8,460 nt of DNA. It comes from DASZXJ01 sp035545895 (GTDB lineage Bacteria; Planctomycetota; Phycisphaerae; Tepidisphaerales; Tepidisphaeraceae). Positions 1 through 6,156 of this stretch are shown in pieces. Both the position numbers and the translations under genes were made by a program. Each line of letters begins with the position of its first letter. The first letter of the stretch is position 1. The notes under the pieces are model-generated. The model saw only the letters and a list, made by a program, of their open reading frames with translations, did no database searches and was not told the DNA's origin. The DNA is taken from positions 1 to 8,460 of the forward strand of contig DASZXJ010000163.1 of NCBI GenBank assembly GCA_035545895.1. Direction: 5' to 3'.

Positions 1-40
1 TGACAAGGTGACAAGGTGAGGGGGTGACAAGGTGAAAAAA
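1..40. repeat. Octamer tandem repeat, TGACAAGG units, cut by the window edge
   Basis: The first 40 bases divide exactly into five 8-bp units. Units 1, 2 and 4 (1-8, 9-16, 25-32) are identical TGACAAGG. Unit 3 (17-24) is TGAGGGGG and unit 5 (33-40) is TGAAAAAA, so TGA is kept and the rest drifts. A single inverted copy of the core, CTTGTCA, lies at 69-75. The array probably continues to the left of the window. No coding potential is visible in it. Its design (short degenerate direct units in an intergenic region) resembles the heptamer arrays around the four-helix-bundle gene at 4184-4546, but the unit length and sequence differ. Confidence 0.85.
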
Positions 41-110
41 CTCCTGAGCTGCTATTATTTCGCCATATCTTGTCATTTGTTTTCCCTTTTCTGCACCTCA
101 AGCCGACTGC

Positions 111-119
111 TGTTATGAT
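111..119 (+). promoter_or_regulatory. Extended -10 promoter just before the GH63 gene
   Basis: TG at 111-112, one base, then TATGAT at 114-119 makes an extended -10 element (5 of 6 matches to TATAAT plus the TG motif). There is no convincing -35, which extended -10 promoters can do without. Transcription would start near 126-127, one or two bases before the ATG at 128. With no Shine-Dalgarno before that ATG, this suggests a leaderless transcript. This is inference from sequence only. Confidence 0.45.
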
Positions 120-127
120 CTCCGCCA

Positions 128-2809
128 ATGTCCGAACACCACGCTCCGATTGCAGAGGTCACTCGCCTGCATGAGGACGAGCATCGCAAGCAGAACTGGA
201 AGCGCTGGGGGCCATACCTTTCCGAGCGGCAGTGGGCGACCGTGCGCGAGGACTACTCCGCCGATGGAAACGTGTGGGATTATTTTCCGCACGATCACGC
301 GCGCAGCCGGGCATATCGGTGGGGGGAAGATGGCCTGCTCGGGTTCACCGACCGCGAATGCCGGCTCTGCTTTGCGCTGGCGATGTGGAACGGCAAGGAC
401 CCGATTCTCAAAGAACGTCTTTTCGGCCTGACCGGCCCGGAAGGAAACCACGGCGAAGACGTCAAGGAATGCTATTACTACCTCGACAGCACGCCCACGC
501 ATTCCTATTGCAAGGCATTGTACAAATATCCACAGACCGAATTTCCATACGACAAACTTGTTCAGGAATCCTGGCGGCGGGGACGTCGCCAGGGAGAATT
601 CGAAATTACCGATACCGGCATATTCGATGAAAACCGCTATTTCGACGTTTTTGCCGAGTACGCCAAAAGTTCTCCAAACAACATCCTCATCAGGCTGACC
701 GTCGTCAATCGTGGTCCCGAGCAGGCCTCGCTGCATTTCATTCCAACGGTCTGGTATCGCAACTGCTGGTCATGGGGATGCACGCACGAAGGCTGCGAAC
801 TCAAGCCTCAGATTCGTCAGGAAGGTCCAACTTCACTGCGCATGTCACACGTCAGCCTGGGTCAATGGGGCATGGAAGTCGAGCATCGCCGCGGTGGTCC
901 GTTGCCGCAGTTCTTATTTACGGACAACGAAACCAACGGCGCGCGGCTGTGGGGTGTGCAGGATCAGAAAGGATACGTGAAAGATGCGTTTCACGAGTAT
1001 CTGATCGGAAAAAATGAATCCGCCATCAATCCGCGGAATATCGGAACCAAAGCCGGGGCGCTCTATCAGTTGGAAATTCCGCCCGGCAAGTCGGTGACGA
1101 TCCGCATGCGCCTGTTTGCCGAGGAAGAAGCGGTTGCGCATCCCTTCGGTTCGGAATTTGAAGAGATGTTCGCCACACGCATTCGCGAAGCCGATGAATA
1201 TTTCGAGCACATTCTTCCCGACAAGATTTCGAAACAGGAGCAGGACATTTCGCGTCAGGCCTATGCGGGCCTGCTTTGGAGCAAGCAGTTTTATCATTAC
1301 ATCGTCGGCGATTGGTTGAATGGCGATCCATCTCAGCCGCCGCCTCCGGCAGCGCGCAAAAACGGGCGCAATTGTGACTGGGGACATCTGTACAATCGTG
1401 ACGTCATTTCCATGCCCGACAAATGGGAATATCCGTGGTATGCCGCGTGGGATCTGGCGTTTCATATGCTGCCGTTCGCCAAGGTCGATCCCGATTTTGC
1501 CAAGGGCCAGCTCATTCTGTTTCTGCGCGAATGGTACATGCACCCCAATGGCCAGTTGCCGGCGTACGAGTTTGCGATGGGCGACGTCAATCCGCCCGTT
1601 CATGCGTGGGCGTGCTGGCGCGTTTACAAAATGACCGGCCAGCGCGGACATCGCGATTTCCTCTTCTTGTCCCGCACGTTTCAGAAACTGCTGATGAATT
1701 TCACCTGGTGGGTGAACCGCAAGGACGTGACCGGCAAACACGTCTTCGCCGGCGGGTTTCTCGGACTCGACAACATCGGTCTGTTTGACCGGTCCAAGCC
1801 GCTGCCGATGGGCGGTTTTCTTGAACAGGCGGATGGCACGGCGTGGATGGCGTTCTTCTGCACCACCATGCTTTCCATGGCGCTCGAACTGGCGGCGCAC
1901 GATCCATCCTACGAAGACGTGGCCAGCAAATTCTTCGAACATTTCGTCGCGATCACCGACGCGATCAACACGCTCGGCGGCACGGGTTTGTGGGACGACA
2001 TCGATGGGTTTTATTACGATCTGCTGCAAGTGGACGGCGTGAGCACGCCGCTGCGCATCCGCTCGATGGTCGGAATTATTCCGTTGTTTGCCGTCGAAGT
2101 GCTTGAGCGCGACATCATCAGCAAGTTGCCGGGCTTTAGTAAACGCATGAAATGGTTTCTGGACAATCGCAAGGACCTGGGACGATTCATCACCTACATG
2201 GAAGGCGGCAATGGCGGGCACGGCGGCAACTATCTGCTGGCCATCCCTTCTCGCAAGAAACTTCGACGCGTCCTGCAATATGTGCTGGATGAGAGTGAAT
2301 TTCTTTCGCCGCACGGAATTCGATCGCTTTCCAAAATCCACGAAACGCGACCCTATCTGTTCAATGCCAATGGCCAGCAGCTTCAGGTGAAATATGTGCC
2401 CGGAGATTCCGATACCAATCTCTTCGGCGGCAATTCCAACTGGCGCGGGCCGATCTGGTTTCCGGTCAATTACCTGTTGATCGAAGCGTTGGAACGCTAT
2501 CACCATTACTACGGCGACGAGTTCACCGTCGAATGTCCGACCGGATCGGGACGCAAGCTGAATCTGAAGCAGGTTGCACGCGAAATCGAAGCGCGGCTGT
2601 TAAAACTCTTCGTCCCCGACGAAACCGGTCGCAGGCCCTGTCATGGCGATGAAAAACGTTACGCCGAAGACCCCAACTGGCGGGATTTGGTCCTTTTCCA
2701 CGAGTTCTTTCACGGGGACAACGGCAAGGGCCTTGGAGCCTCCCATCAAACCGGCTGGACGGCGCTGGTCACTCGATGCCTTGAAGGATTGGCCCAGCAG
2801 CGCAAATGA
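128..2809 (+). CDS. GH63 / MGH1-like glycoside hydrolase (glucosidase-type), 893 aa
   Basis: Recognised as the large bacterial GH63-type protein with an MGH1-like (alpha/alpha)6 barrel; bacterial members are about 880-900 aa, so it looks full length. Residues about 30-340 form the N-terminal beta-rich domain, and about 370-890 the barrel. Family hallmarks are visible: WD-LAFH with Asp442 (likely general acid), NSNWRGPIWFPVN around Trp772, and FHEFFHGDNG...GASHQTGW near the C-terminus with Glu859 (likely general base). The catalytic assignments come from family knowledge, not alignment. No signal peptide or membrane segment is seen, so it should be cytosolic. Known GH63 activities include alpha-glucosidases and mannosyl-/glucosylglycerate hydrolases; the substrate here cannot be read from sequence. 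The ATG at 128 has no Shine-Dalgarno but follows an extended -10 box. The gene stands alone and ends 3 bp from the convergent accC. Confidence 0.9.
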   Translation: MSEHHAPIAEVTRLHEDEHRKQNWKRWGPYLSERQWATVREDYSADGNVWDYFPHDHARSRAYRWGEDGLLGFTDRECRLCFALAMWNGKDPILKERLFGLTGPEGNHGEDVKECYYYLDSTPTHSYCKALYKYPQTEFPYDKLVQESWRRGRRQGEFEITDTGIFDENRYFDVFAEYAKSSPNNILIRLTVVNRGPEQASLHFIPTVWYRNCWSWGCTHEGCELKPQIRQEGPTSLRMSHVSLGQWGMEVEHRRGGPLPQFLFTDNETNGARLWGVQDQKGYVKDAFHEYLIGKNESAINPRNIGTKAGALYQLEIPPGKSVTIRMRLFAEEEAVAHPFGSEFEEMFATRIREADEYFEHILPDKISKQEQDISRQAYAGLLWSKQFYHYIVGDWLNGDPSQPPPPAARKNGRNCDWGHLYNRDVISMPDKWEYPWYAAWDLAFHMLPFAKVDPDFAKGQLILFLREWYMHPNGQLPAYEFAMGDVNPPVHAWACWRVYKMTGQRGHRDFLFLSRTFQKLLMNFTWWVNRKDVTGKHVFAGGFLGLDNIGLFDRSKPLPMGGFLEQADGTAWMAFFCTTMLSMALELAAHDPSYEDVASKFFEHFVAITDAINTLGGTGLWDDIDGFYYDLLQVDGVSTPLRIRSMVGIIPLFAVEVLERDIISKLPGFSKRMKWFLDNRKDLGRFITYMEGGNGGHGGNYLLAIPSRKKLRRVLQYVLDESEFLSPHGIRSLSKIHETRPYLFNANGQQLQVKYVPGDSDTNLFGGNSNWRGPIWFPVNYLLIEALERYHHYYGDEFTVECPTGSGRKLNLKQVAREIEARLLKLFVPDETGRRPCHGDEKRYAEDPNWRDLVLFHEFFHGDNGKGLGASHQTGWTALVTRCLEGLAQQRK

Positions 2810-2812
2810 TCG

Positions 2813-4159
2813 TCACTTGCTGAGCAGCACCCGCTCGACAAACCCCGTATCCACTTCCGCGTGCTGGAAGTTCTTGTTATCCATGATTTGAAGCTGCAGC
2901 GGAATCGTCGATTTGATCGGCGCAATATGAAATTCGCTCAGTGCCCGTTTCATGACGGCGATGGCTTCTTCGCGCGTGCGGCGATGGACGATCAGCTTGC
3001 CGATCATGCTGTCGTAATTCGGCGGGATGCGATAACCCGCATAGGCGTGTGAATCGAGCCGAACACCTCCGCCGCCGGGCGGACGGAATTCCTGAATCAG
3101 TCCCGGTGAAGGGGCAAAATTCCGCGCTGGATCTTCCGCATTGATTCGGCACTCGATCGCGTGGCCGACCTGCGGAACATCCTTCTGCTTAAAGCTCAAC
3201 GGCTCGCCTGAGGCAATTCGAATCTGCTGCTTGATCAGGTCCAGCCCGGTCACCTGCTCGGTAACCGGGTGTTCAACCTGGATTCGCGCGTTCACTTCAA
3301 GCAAATAATAATTCTGATTCGCATCGACAAGGAACTCGACGGTGCCTGCATTGGAATAGTCGGCGGCTTTGATCAGCCTCACGGCCGCGGCGCACATTTC
3401 CTCACGAACCGACGGCTTGAGGAACGGGCAGGGGGATTCCTCGACCAGCTTCTGGTGTCGTCGCTGCATGGAGCAGTCTCGCTCCCACAGGTGGACGGCG
3501 TTTCCGTGCAGATCGGCGAGAATCTGCACTTCAACATGCCGTCCAAGCTCGACATATTTTTCGATGTAGACGGTGGAGTCCTTGAACGCGTTTTCCGCTT
3601 CTGCCTGCGCCTGTTTTAATCCCGCGCGAAGGGAAACATCGTTGTGCGCGACGCGCATTCCGCGACCGCCGCCTCCCGCGGCCGCTTTGATGATGACCGG
3701 ATATCCAATCTGCCCGGCCACCTTGAGCGCAACCTTTTCGTCAGCCACTGCGCCGTCCGAGCCTGGCACCGTCGGCACCTTGGCGCGCCTGGCGAGCTTC
3801 TTGCATTCAACCTTGTCACCGACCGAAGCCATCGCCTTGACCGATGGGCCGATGAATTCGATCTTGCAAATGCGGCAGACTTCCGCGAAATGGTCGTTTT
3901 CCGCCAGAAACCCGTACCCGGGATGAATCGCCTGCACATCGGCAATCTCAGCCGCGGAAATGATCCTCGGGATATTCAGATACGATTCGGCTGGCGGCGC
4001 GTCGCCGATGCAAATCGCCTGGTCCGCCAGTTTCAGATAAGCCGCGTCCTTGTCAGCGGTGGAGTAAACGACGGCCGTCTGCACGCCCATCTCGCGACAC
4101 GCGCGAATAATCCGCAGTGCAATTTCGCCCCGGTTGGCTATGAGAATCTTGGAAAACAT
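2813..4159 (-). CDS. accC: Biotin carboxylase subunit of acetyl-CoA carboxylase, AccC, 448 aa
   Basis: ATP-dependent carboxylation of biotin on AccB, the first half-reaction of acetyl-CoA carboxylase (malonyl-CoA synthesis), in the cytosol. It is colinear with E. coli AccC (449 aa). The N-terminal domain opens with ANRGEIALRI. The ATP-grasp region has Lys116 (GDK), Lys158, the glycine-rich GGGGRGM loop (162-168), His208 (GRHVE) and Lys237 (RRHQK). The active-site segment EVNARIQVEHPVTE holds Glu288, Asn290 and Arg292. All key residues seem present, so it should be functional. The ATG at 4159 gives exactly the family N-terminus, yet the bases before it are repeat sequence without a Shine-Dalgarno. 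It is the last gene of the accB, four-helix gene, accC unit, and no promoter of its own is seen. Confidence 0.97.
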   Translation of the reverse strand: MFSKILIANRGEIALRIIRACREMGVQTAVVYSTADKDAAYLKLADQAICIGDAPPAESYLNIPRIISAAEIADVQAIHPGYGFLAENDHFAEVCRICKIEFIGPSVKAMASVGDKVECKKLARRAKVPTVPGSDGAVADEKVALKVAGQIGYPVIIKAAAGGGGRGMRVAHNDVSLRAGLKQAQAEAENAFKDSTVYIEKYVELGRHVEVQILADLHGNAVHLWERDCSMQRRHQKLVEESPCPFLKPSVREEMCAAAVRLIKAADYSNAGTVEFLVDANQNYYLLEVNARIQVEHPVTEQVTGLDLIKQQIRIASGEPLSFKQKDVPQVGHAIECRINAEDPARNFAPSPGLIQEFRPPGGGGVRLDSHAYAGYRIPPNYDSMIGKLIVHRRTREEAIAVMKRALSEFHIAPIKSTIPLQLQIMDNKNFQHAEVDTGFVERVLLSK

Positions 4160-4163
4160 TGAG

Positions 4164-4195
4164 TAGTTGCCAGTTGTCAGTTATTAGTTGCCAGC
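4164..4195. repeat. Left heptamer array of the four-helix-bundle cassette (4 units)
   Basis: After an initial T, four 7-bp units follow: AGTTGCC, AGTTGTC, AGTTATT and AGTTGCC, ending AGC. The same sequence occurs in reverse complement at 4565-4589 with three units, so the two arrays form terminal inverted repeats around the 4184-4546 gene. Read on the minus strand, the third unit becomes AATAACT and supplies the tandem TAA TAA stop of the four-helix-bundle gene. The array also covers the place where the accC ribosome-binding site would be expected; the accC ATG begins 4 bases beyond it. Confidence 0.88.
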
Positions 4196-4546
4196 GAAGG
4201 AATCATGCAATCCGCTAATGATCCGACCGACCTCTGCACACTGATCCAGCACAGGATTGGCTGATATTTCGGAAAGGTATCCGAGCCGGACTGCTATTAA
4301 AAGTTGCGTTTCAACCTCTTGTCGCGATCCATTTGAAATTCTTAAATGATGCGCGAATTCACGGCTTACACCGCGTCCTTGACCCTCTGCAATATTCGAA
4401 GGGATTGAAACTGCCGCTCGGCGCACCTGATTTGTCAGACCGTATTGCTCTTCTCGTGGAAACGATTTTGTCACCCGATAAACCTCTTCGACAATATCCA
4501 TGGCTTTTTGCCAGGCAATCAGTTCGCGATAATGCAAAACCGCCAT
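4184..4546 (-). CDS. Four-helix-bundle protein (S23 / 23S rRNA intervening-sequence family), 120 aa
   Basis: Matches the family of about 120-aa four-helix-bundle proteins first met as ORFs in 23S rRNA intervening sequences. Recognisable blocks are the ELIAWQKAMDIVEEVY start, FPREEQYGLTNQVRRAAVSIPSNIAEGQGR in the middle (about residues 29-58) and the ETQLLIAVRLGYL helix near residues 79-91. The consensus A-GSL-ELETQ is slightly changed to SNGSRQEVETQ. The family forms oligomers with a basic face and is proposed to bind nucleic acid; the related Avd protein serves diversity-generating retroelements. The molecular role here is unknown. The ATG at 4546 has a strong AAGGAG six bases upstream. The gene lies between accB and accC in the same direction, and its stop lies within the left heptamer array. 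No rRNA or reverse transcriptase is nearby. Confidence 0.92.
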   Translation of the reverse strand: MAVLHYRELIAWQKAMDIVEEVYRVTKSFPREEQYGLTNQVRRAAVSIPSNIAEGQGRGVSREFAHHLRISNGSRQEVETQLLIAVRLGYLSEISANPVLDQCAEVGRIISGLHDSFAGN

Positions 4547-4552
4547 GGCAAT

Positions 4553-4558
4553 CTCCTT
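4553..4558 (-). promoter_or_regulatory. Ribosome-binding site of the four-helix-bundle gene
   Basis: AAGGAG on the minus strand, six bases before the ATG at 4546. It sits just inside the right heptamer array, so it appears to belong to the cassette. It is a much better Shine-Dalgarno than anything before accC. Confidence 0.8.
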
Positions 4559-4564
4559 CTTATT

Positions 4565-4589
4565 GCTGGCAACTGGTAACTGGCAACTA
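4565..4589. repeat. Right heptamer array of the cassette (3 units, inverted)
   Basis: Read on the minus strand this is T followed by AGTTGCC, AGTTACC and AGTTGCC, then AGC. It matches the left array with one heptamer fewer. Its first three bases on the minus strand are TAG, which is the stop codon of accB. The difference of exactly one 7-bp unit suggests gain or loss of whole units. Confidence 0.88.
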
Positions 4590-5120
4590 TGCAGGCTTTA
4601 CAAGAAAGAGAGCCTGGCCGAATTCCACCGTTTGGCCGTTGGTGACGAGAATCTTGGCGATCGTGCCGCGGCATTCGGCTTTGATGTTGTTGAAAACTTT
4701 CATCGCTTCGATGATGCAAACGTCGGTTTCCTCGTCCACGGTCGATCCGACCAATACAAACGGCTTGGCATCGGGGGAGGAGGCGACATAAAACGTGCCG
4801 ACCATCGGGCTTTTGATGGGGGTCAGGCCGGCGGTGTCATCGACGGGTGCCGCGGGGCTGCTCGCCGCACCTGATGCAGGGGCGGGGCTGGGCGCTGCCA
4901 CCGGCATGGGCGGCGCGGAATAAGTCATCTGGGGGGCCGCTGCACCGCGTTTCAAAACGACTCGCTTGTCCCCATCGCGAACCTCGACCGTATTCAGGTC
5001 GTTGGCGCTCATCAGCCGAACGATCTGTTCGAGCATCCCCACGTCCATGGGGCTTCCTTTAATCGCCGATTGGGTGCTGTCTTTGACGGGCTTCTTCTTC
5101 CCGGGGTTTTTCTTGCTCAA
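4587..5120 (-). CDS. accB: Biotin carboxyl carrier protein of acetyl-CoA carboxylase, AccB, 177 aa
   Basis: Carries the biotin that AccC carboxylates and the carboxyltransferase then uses. The N-terminal part (about 25-60, MDVGMLEQIVRLM...DKRVVLKRG) matches the BCCP oligomerisation segment. A Pro/Ala-rich linker spans about 64-97. The C-terminal biotinyl domain (about 98-177) contains PMVGTFY and the biotinylation motif IIEAMKVF with Lys141, and ends LFLVKPA. Start choice is open. The TTG at 5120 has GAGG six bases upstream and adds a Lys-rich 24-residue leader. The ATG at 5048 has a better AAAGGA six bases upstream and gives a 153-aa protein at the usual family start. The leader's third positions are GC-rich, as expected of coding sequence, so the longer form is kept here. 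The stop TAG is the first triplet of the heptamer array. First gene of the accB-accC operon. Confidence 0.95.
   Translation of the reverse strand: MSKKNPGKKKPVKDSTQSAIKGSPMDVGMLEQIVRLMSANDLNTVEVRDGDKRVVLKRGAAAPQMTYSAPPMPVAAPSPAPASGAASSPAAPVDDTAGLTPIKSPMVGTFYVASSPDAKPFVLVGSTVDEETDVCIIEAMKVFNNIKAECRGTIAKILVTNGQTVEFGQALFLVKPA
5055..5060 (-). promoter_or_regulatory. Internal Shine-Dalgarno for an alternative AccB start
   Basis: AAAGGA on the minus strand lies six bases before the in-frame ATG at 5048-5046. It would start AccB at MDVGMLEQ, where most family members begin. It competes with the TTG start at 5120, so accB may have one start here or two. Confidence 0.5.
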
Positions 5121-5165
5121 AATATGCCTCGTATGGTCCGGCCGGCCGAGCGACCGAAGGGGAGC

Positions 5166-5195
5166 AGGCTACCTGAAAAAAGGCTTGCATGTCAA
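5166..5195 (-). promoter_or_regulatory. Putative sigma70-type promoter of the accB operon
   Basis: On the minus strand a perfect TTGACA (-35, plus-strand 5190-5195) is followed after 18 bases by TAGCCT (-10, 5166-5171; 3 of 6 matches). Transcription would start near 5159, giving a leader of about 40 nt to the TTG start or 110 nt to the ATG at 5048. The -35 is excellent and the -10 poor, so the exact -10 is uncertain. Confidence 0.45.
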
Positions 5196-5287
5196 CGGAA
5201 CGCCCCCCGACTCGTGTCCCGATAAACTCGGCAAGCTGTAGAAAACGTGGATATTATTGCGCAAACGAGGATATGTTCGACGCAGGA

Positions 5288-5342
5288 CAATAGCCGGCAG
5301 GCAACGCCTGCCGGACCGGGGGTCGTTGACCCCCGGCTGTTG
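5288..5342. repeat. Nested palindrome able to fold as a three-way junction
   Basis: Two perfect 9-bp hairpins stand side by side with one A (5315) between them. Hairpin 1 pairs 5294-5302 (CCGGCAGGC) with 5306-5314 and has loop AAC. Hairpin 2 pairs 5316-5324 (CCGGGGGTC) with 5328-5336 and has loop GTT. An outer 6-bp stem pairs 5288-5293 (CAATAG) with 5337-5342 (CTGTTG), with one G-T wobble on the plus strand. The two loops are mutually complementary, CAACG against CGTTG when the closing pairs are included. No T-run follows on either strand, so it is not a standard terminator. It could be a REP-like palindromic element, a protein-binding site or a structured RNA. It lies between the accB promoter and the terminator at 5350-5396. 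Confidence 0.75.
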
Positions 5343-5349
5343 CGAGCCG

Positions 5350-5396
5350 TGAAAAGAAAATGGGCCGGAAGCGCTGGGGTCGAAAGCTTCCGGCCC
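5350..5396 (-). terminator. Rho-independent terminator of the LTxxQ-protein gene
   Basis: A perfect 11-bp stem pairs GGGCCGGAAGC (5362-5372) with GCTTCCGGCCC (5386-5396) around a 13-nt loop. On the minus strand it is followed by ATTTTCTTTTC, an adequate T-rich tail. It begins 28 bp after the stop of the 6012-5425 gene and should insulate it from accB. There is no equivalent T-run on the plus strand. Confidence 0.85.
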
Positions 5397-5424
5397 GAAA
5401 TCAGAGATTCGTTTCACTCCACAA

Positions 5425-6012
5425 CTATTCCAGATACCCCAGCGTAACGAGGACGGCTTCCTGCCTGGCGGTCAGCAGGTCCTTGAGATCCTTCTGAGCC
5501 GCTGCCAGGTCAGCGCGGGCTTTTTCGCGAGCGCTGCGAAGAGCGGTCAGCTTGGCGGTGATCGTGTCGGACGATGTGTTGGTATCCTGGAGCGCGGTGC
5601 GGAGTTCGTTCATGGCGCGGGAGACAGGATTGTCAGGCAGGTTGAATCCGCCGCCCGGTCCACCTTGCCCGCCCGGACCTCCTCCACCGGGACCTCCGCC
5701 CGGGCCGCCGCGACCGCGTCCACCCCGGCCGGAATTGGCAACCTGCTGGGTGTCGATCACCTTTTGCACCTTGGGCTGAAGCGCTTTCCATTCATCGTCG
5801 GAGGCGCCAAGTTGCTGCTTGATGAAGTCCAGCATCATGGCGGGATCAAATCCGCGGCCAAACCCGCCGCCTCCGGGCCCGCCTCCGGGTCCACCGCCGC
5901 CAAATCCACCTCCACCCGCTCCGCCGCCGCCCGGCGCCGGCTGAGCCATCACCAGTGCAGGCAACACCAGCATTCCAAACAAGGCCGCAATCAGTGAGGT
6001 TGCTCGCAACAT
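5425..6012 (-). CDS. Secreted Gly-rich LTxxQ (Spy/CpxP-like) protein, 195 aa
   Basis: A Sec signal peptide is clear: MLRATS, a hydrophobic stretch, and a likely cut after VMA (about residue 23). The mature part has two Gly-rich tracts, about 27-54 (GGGG/GGP repeats) and about 95-122 (GRGGRGRGG followed by GGP repeats). Two mainly helical segments, about 55-90 (FDPAMMLDFIKQQLGASDDEWKAL) and about 125-195, follow them. The end LTARQEAVLVTLG contains an LTxxQ motif at 180-184, as in Spy/CpxP-type periplasmic proteins. Comparable small proteins are frequent in PVC bacteria, as far as I recall. The function is not known; a periplasmic chaperone or stress role is only a family-based guess. The ATG at 6012 has AAAGGAG (6019-6025) at ideal spacing. 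It is probably monocistronic: 180 bp separate it from ogt and a strong terminator follows. Confidence 0.85.
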   Translation of the reverse strand: MLRATSLIAALFGMLVLPALVMAQPAPGGGGAGGGGFGGGGPGGGPGGGGFGRGFDPAMMLDFIKQQLGASDDEWKALQPKVQKVIDTQQVANSGRGGRGRGGPGGGPGGGGPGGQGGPGGGFNLPDNPVSRAMNELRTALQDTNTSSDTITAKLTALRSAREKARADLAAAQKDLKDLLTARQEAVLVTLGYLE

Positions 6013-6156
6013 AATCTGCTCCTTTCAAGAGCTTTGCGCGACGAAGTTGGTTTCGATCCGCCCTGGCCCGCCTCACGGCGCCGCGCTCCCCCGAAGGTCT
6101 CACCGGTGGGTCACACCAGCGTTGCCAGGCTGATGCCTCAAATGATGACAAACTCT

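Larger units (their letters stand above)
4164..4589 (-). mobile_element. Candidate 426-bp cassette: inverted heptamer arrays plus four-helix-bundle gene
   Basis: The segment from the left array to the right array is bounded by inverted copies whose outer 12 bases, TAGTTGCCAGTT, are identical. It carries a single gene of the S23/23S-IVS type with its own strong Shine-Dalgarno. It is about 48% GC, clearly below sampled accC. It separates accB from accC, which are usually adjacent. No transposase is encoded and no clear target-site duplication is seen (outside bases TTGAG on the left, TGCAG on the right). Calling it mobile is therefore inference; it could instead be an old insertion or a repeat-associated gene pair. 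Confidence 0.45.

Noticed and set aside
1..40. CRISPR array
   Set aside because: Units are 8 bp with no spacers; the same applies to the 7-bp and 9-bp arrays.
914..2506. 530-aa open frame on the minus strand opposite the GH63 gene
   Set aside because: It is fully antisense to a well-supported gene, has no recognisable domain, and is rich in Arg/His/Gln as expected of a shadow frame in GC-rich DNA.
3644..4162. 172-aa plus-strand frame opposite accC
   Set aside because: Antisense to a highly conserved gene, with no domain and no ribosome-binding site.
4184..4546. Diversity-generating retroelement or 23S rRNA intervening sequence
   Set aside because: The four-helix-bundle protein is related to Avd and to 23S IVS ORFs, but no reverse transcriptase, template/variable repeat pair or rRNA sequence is present in the window.
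5288..5342. Double intrinsic terminator
   Set aside because: Neither strand has a T-run after the hairpins, and the true terminator with a T-rich tail lies separately at 5350-5396.
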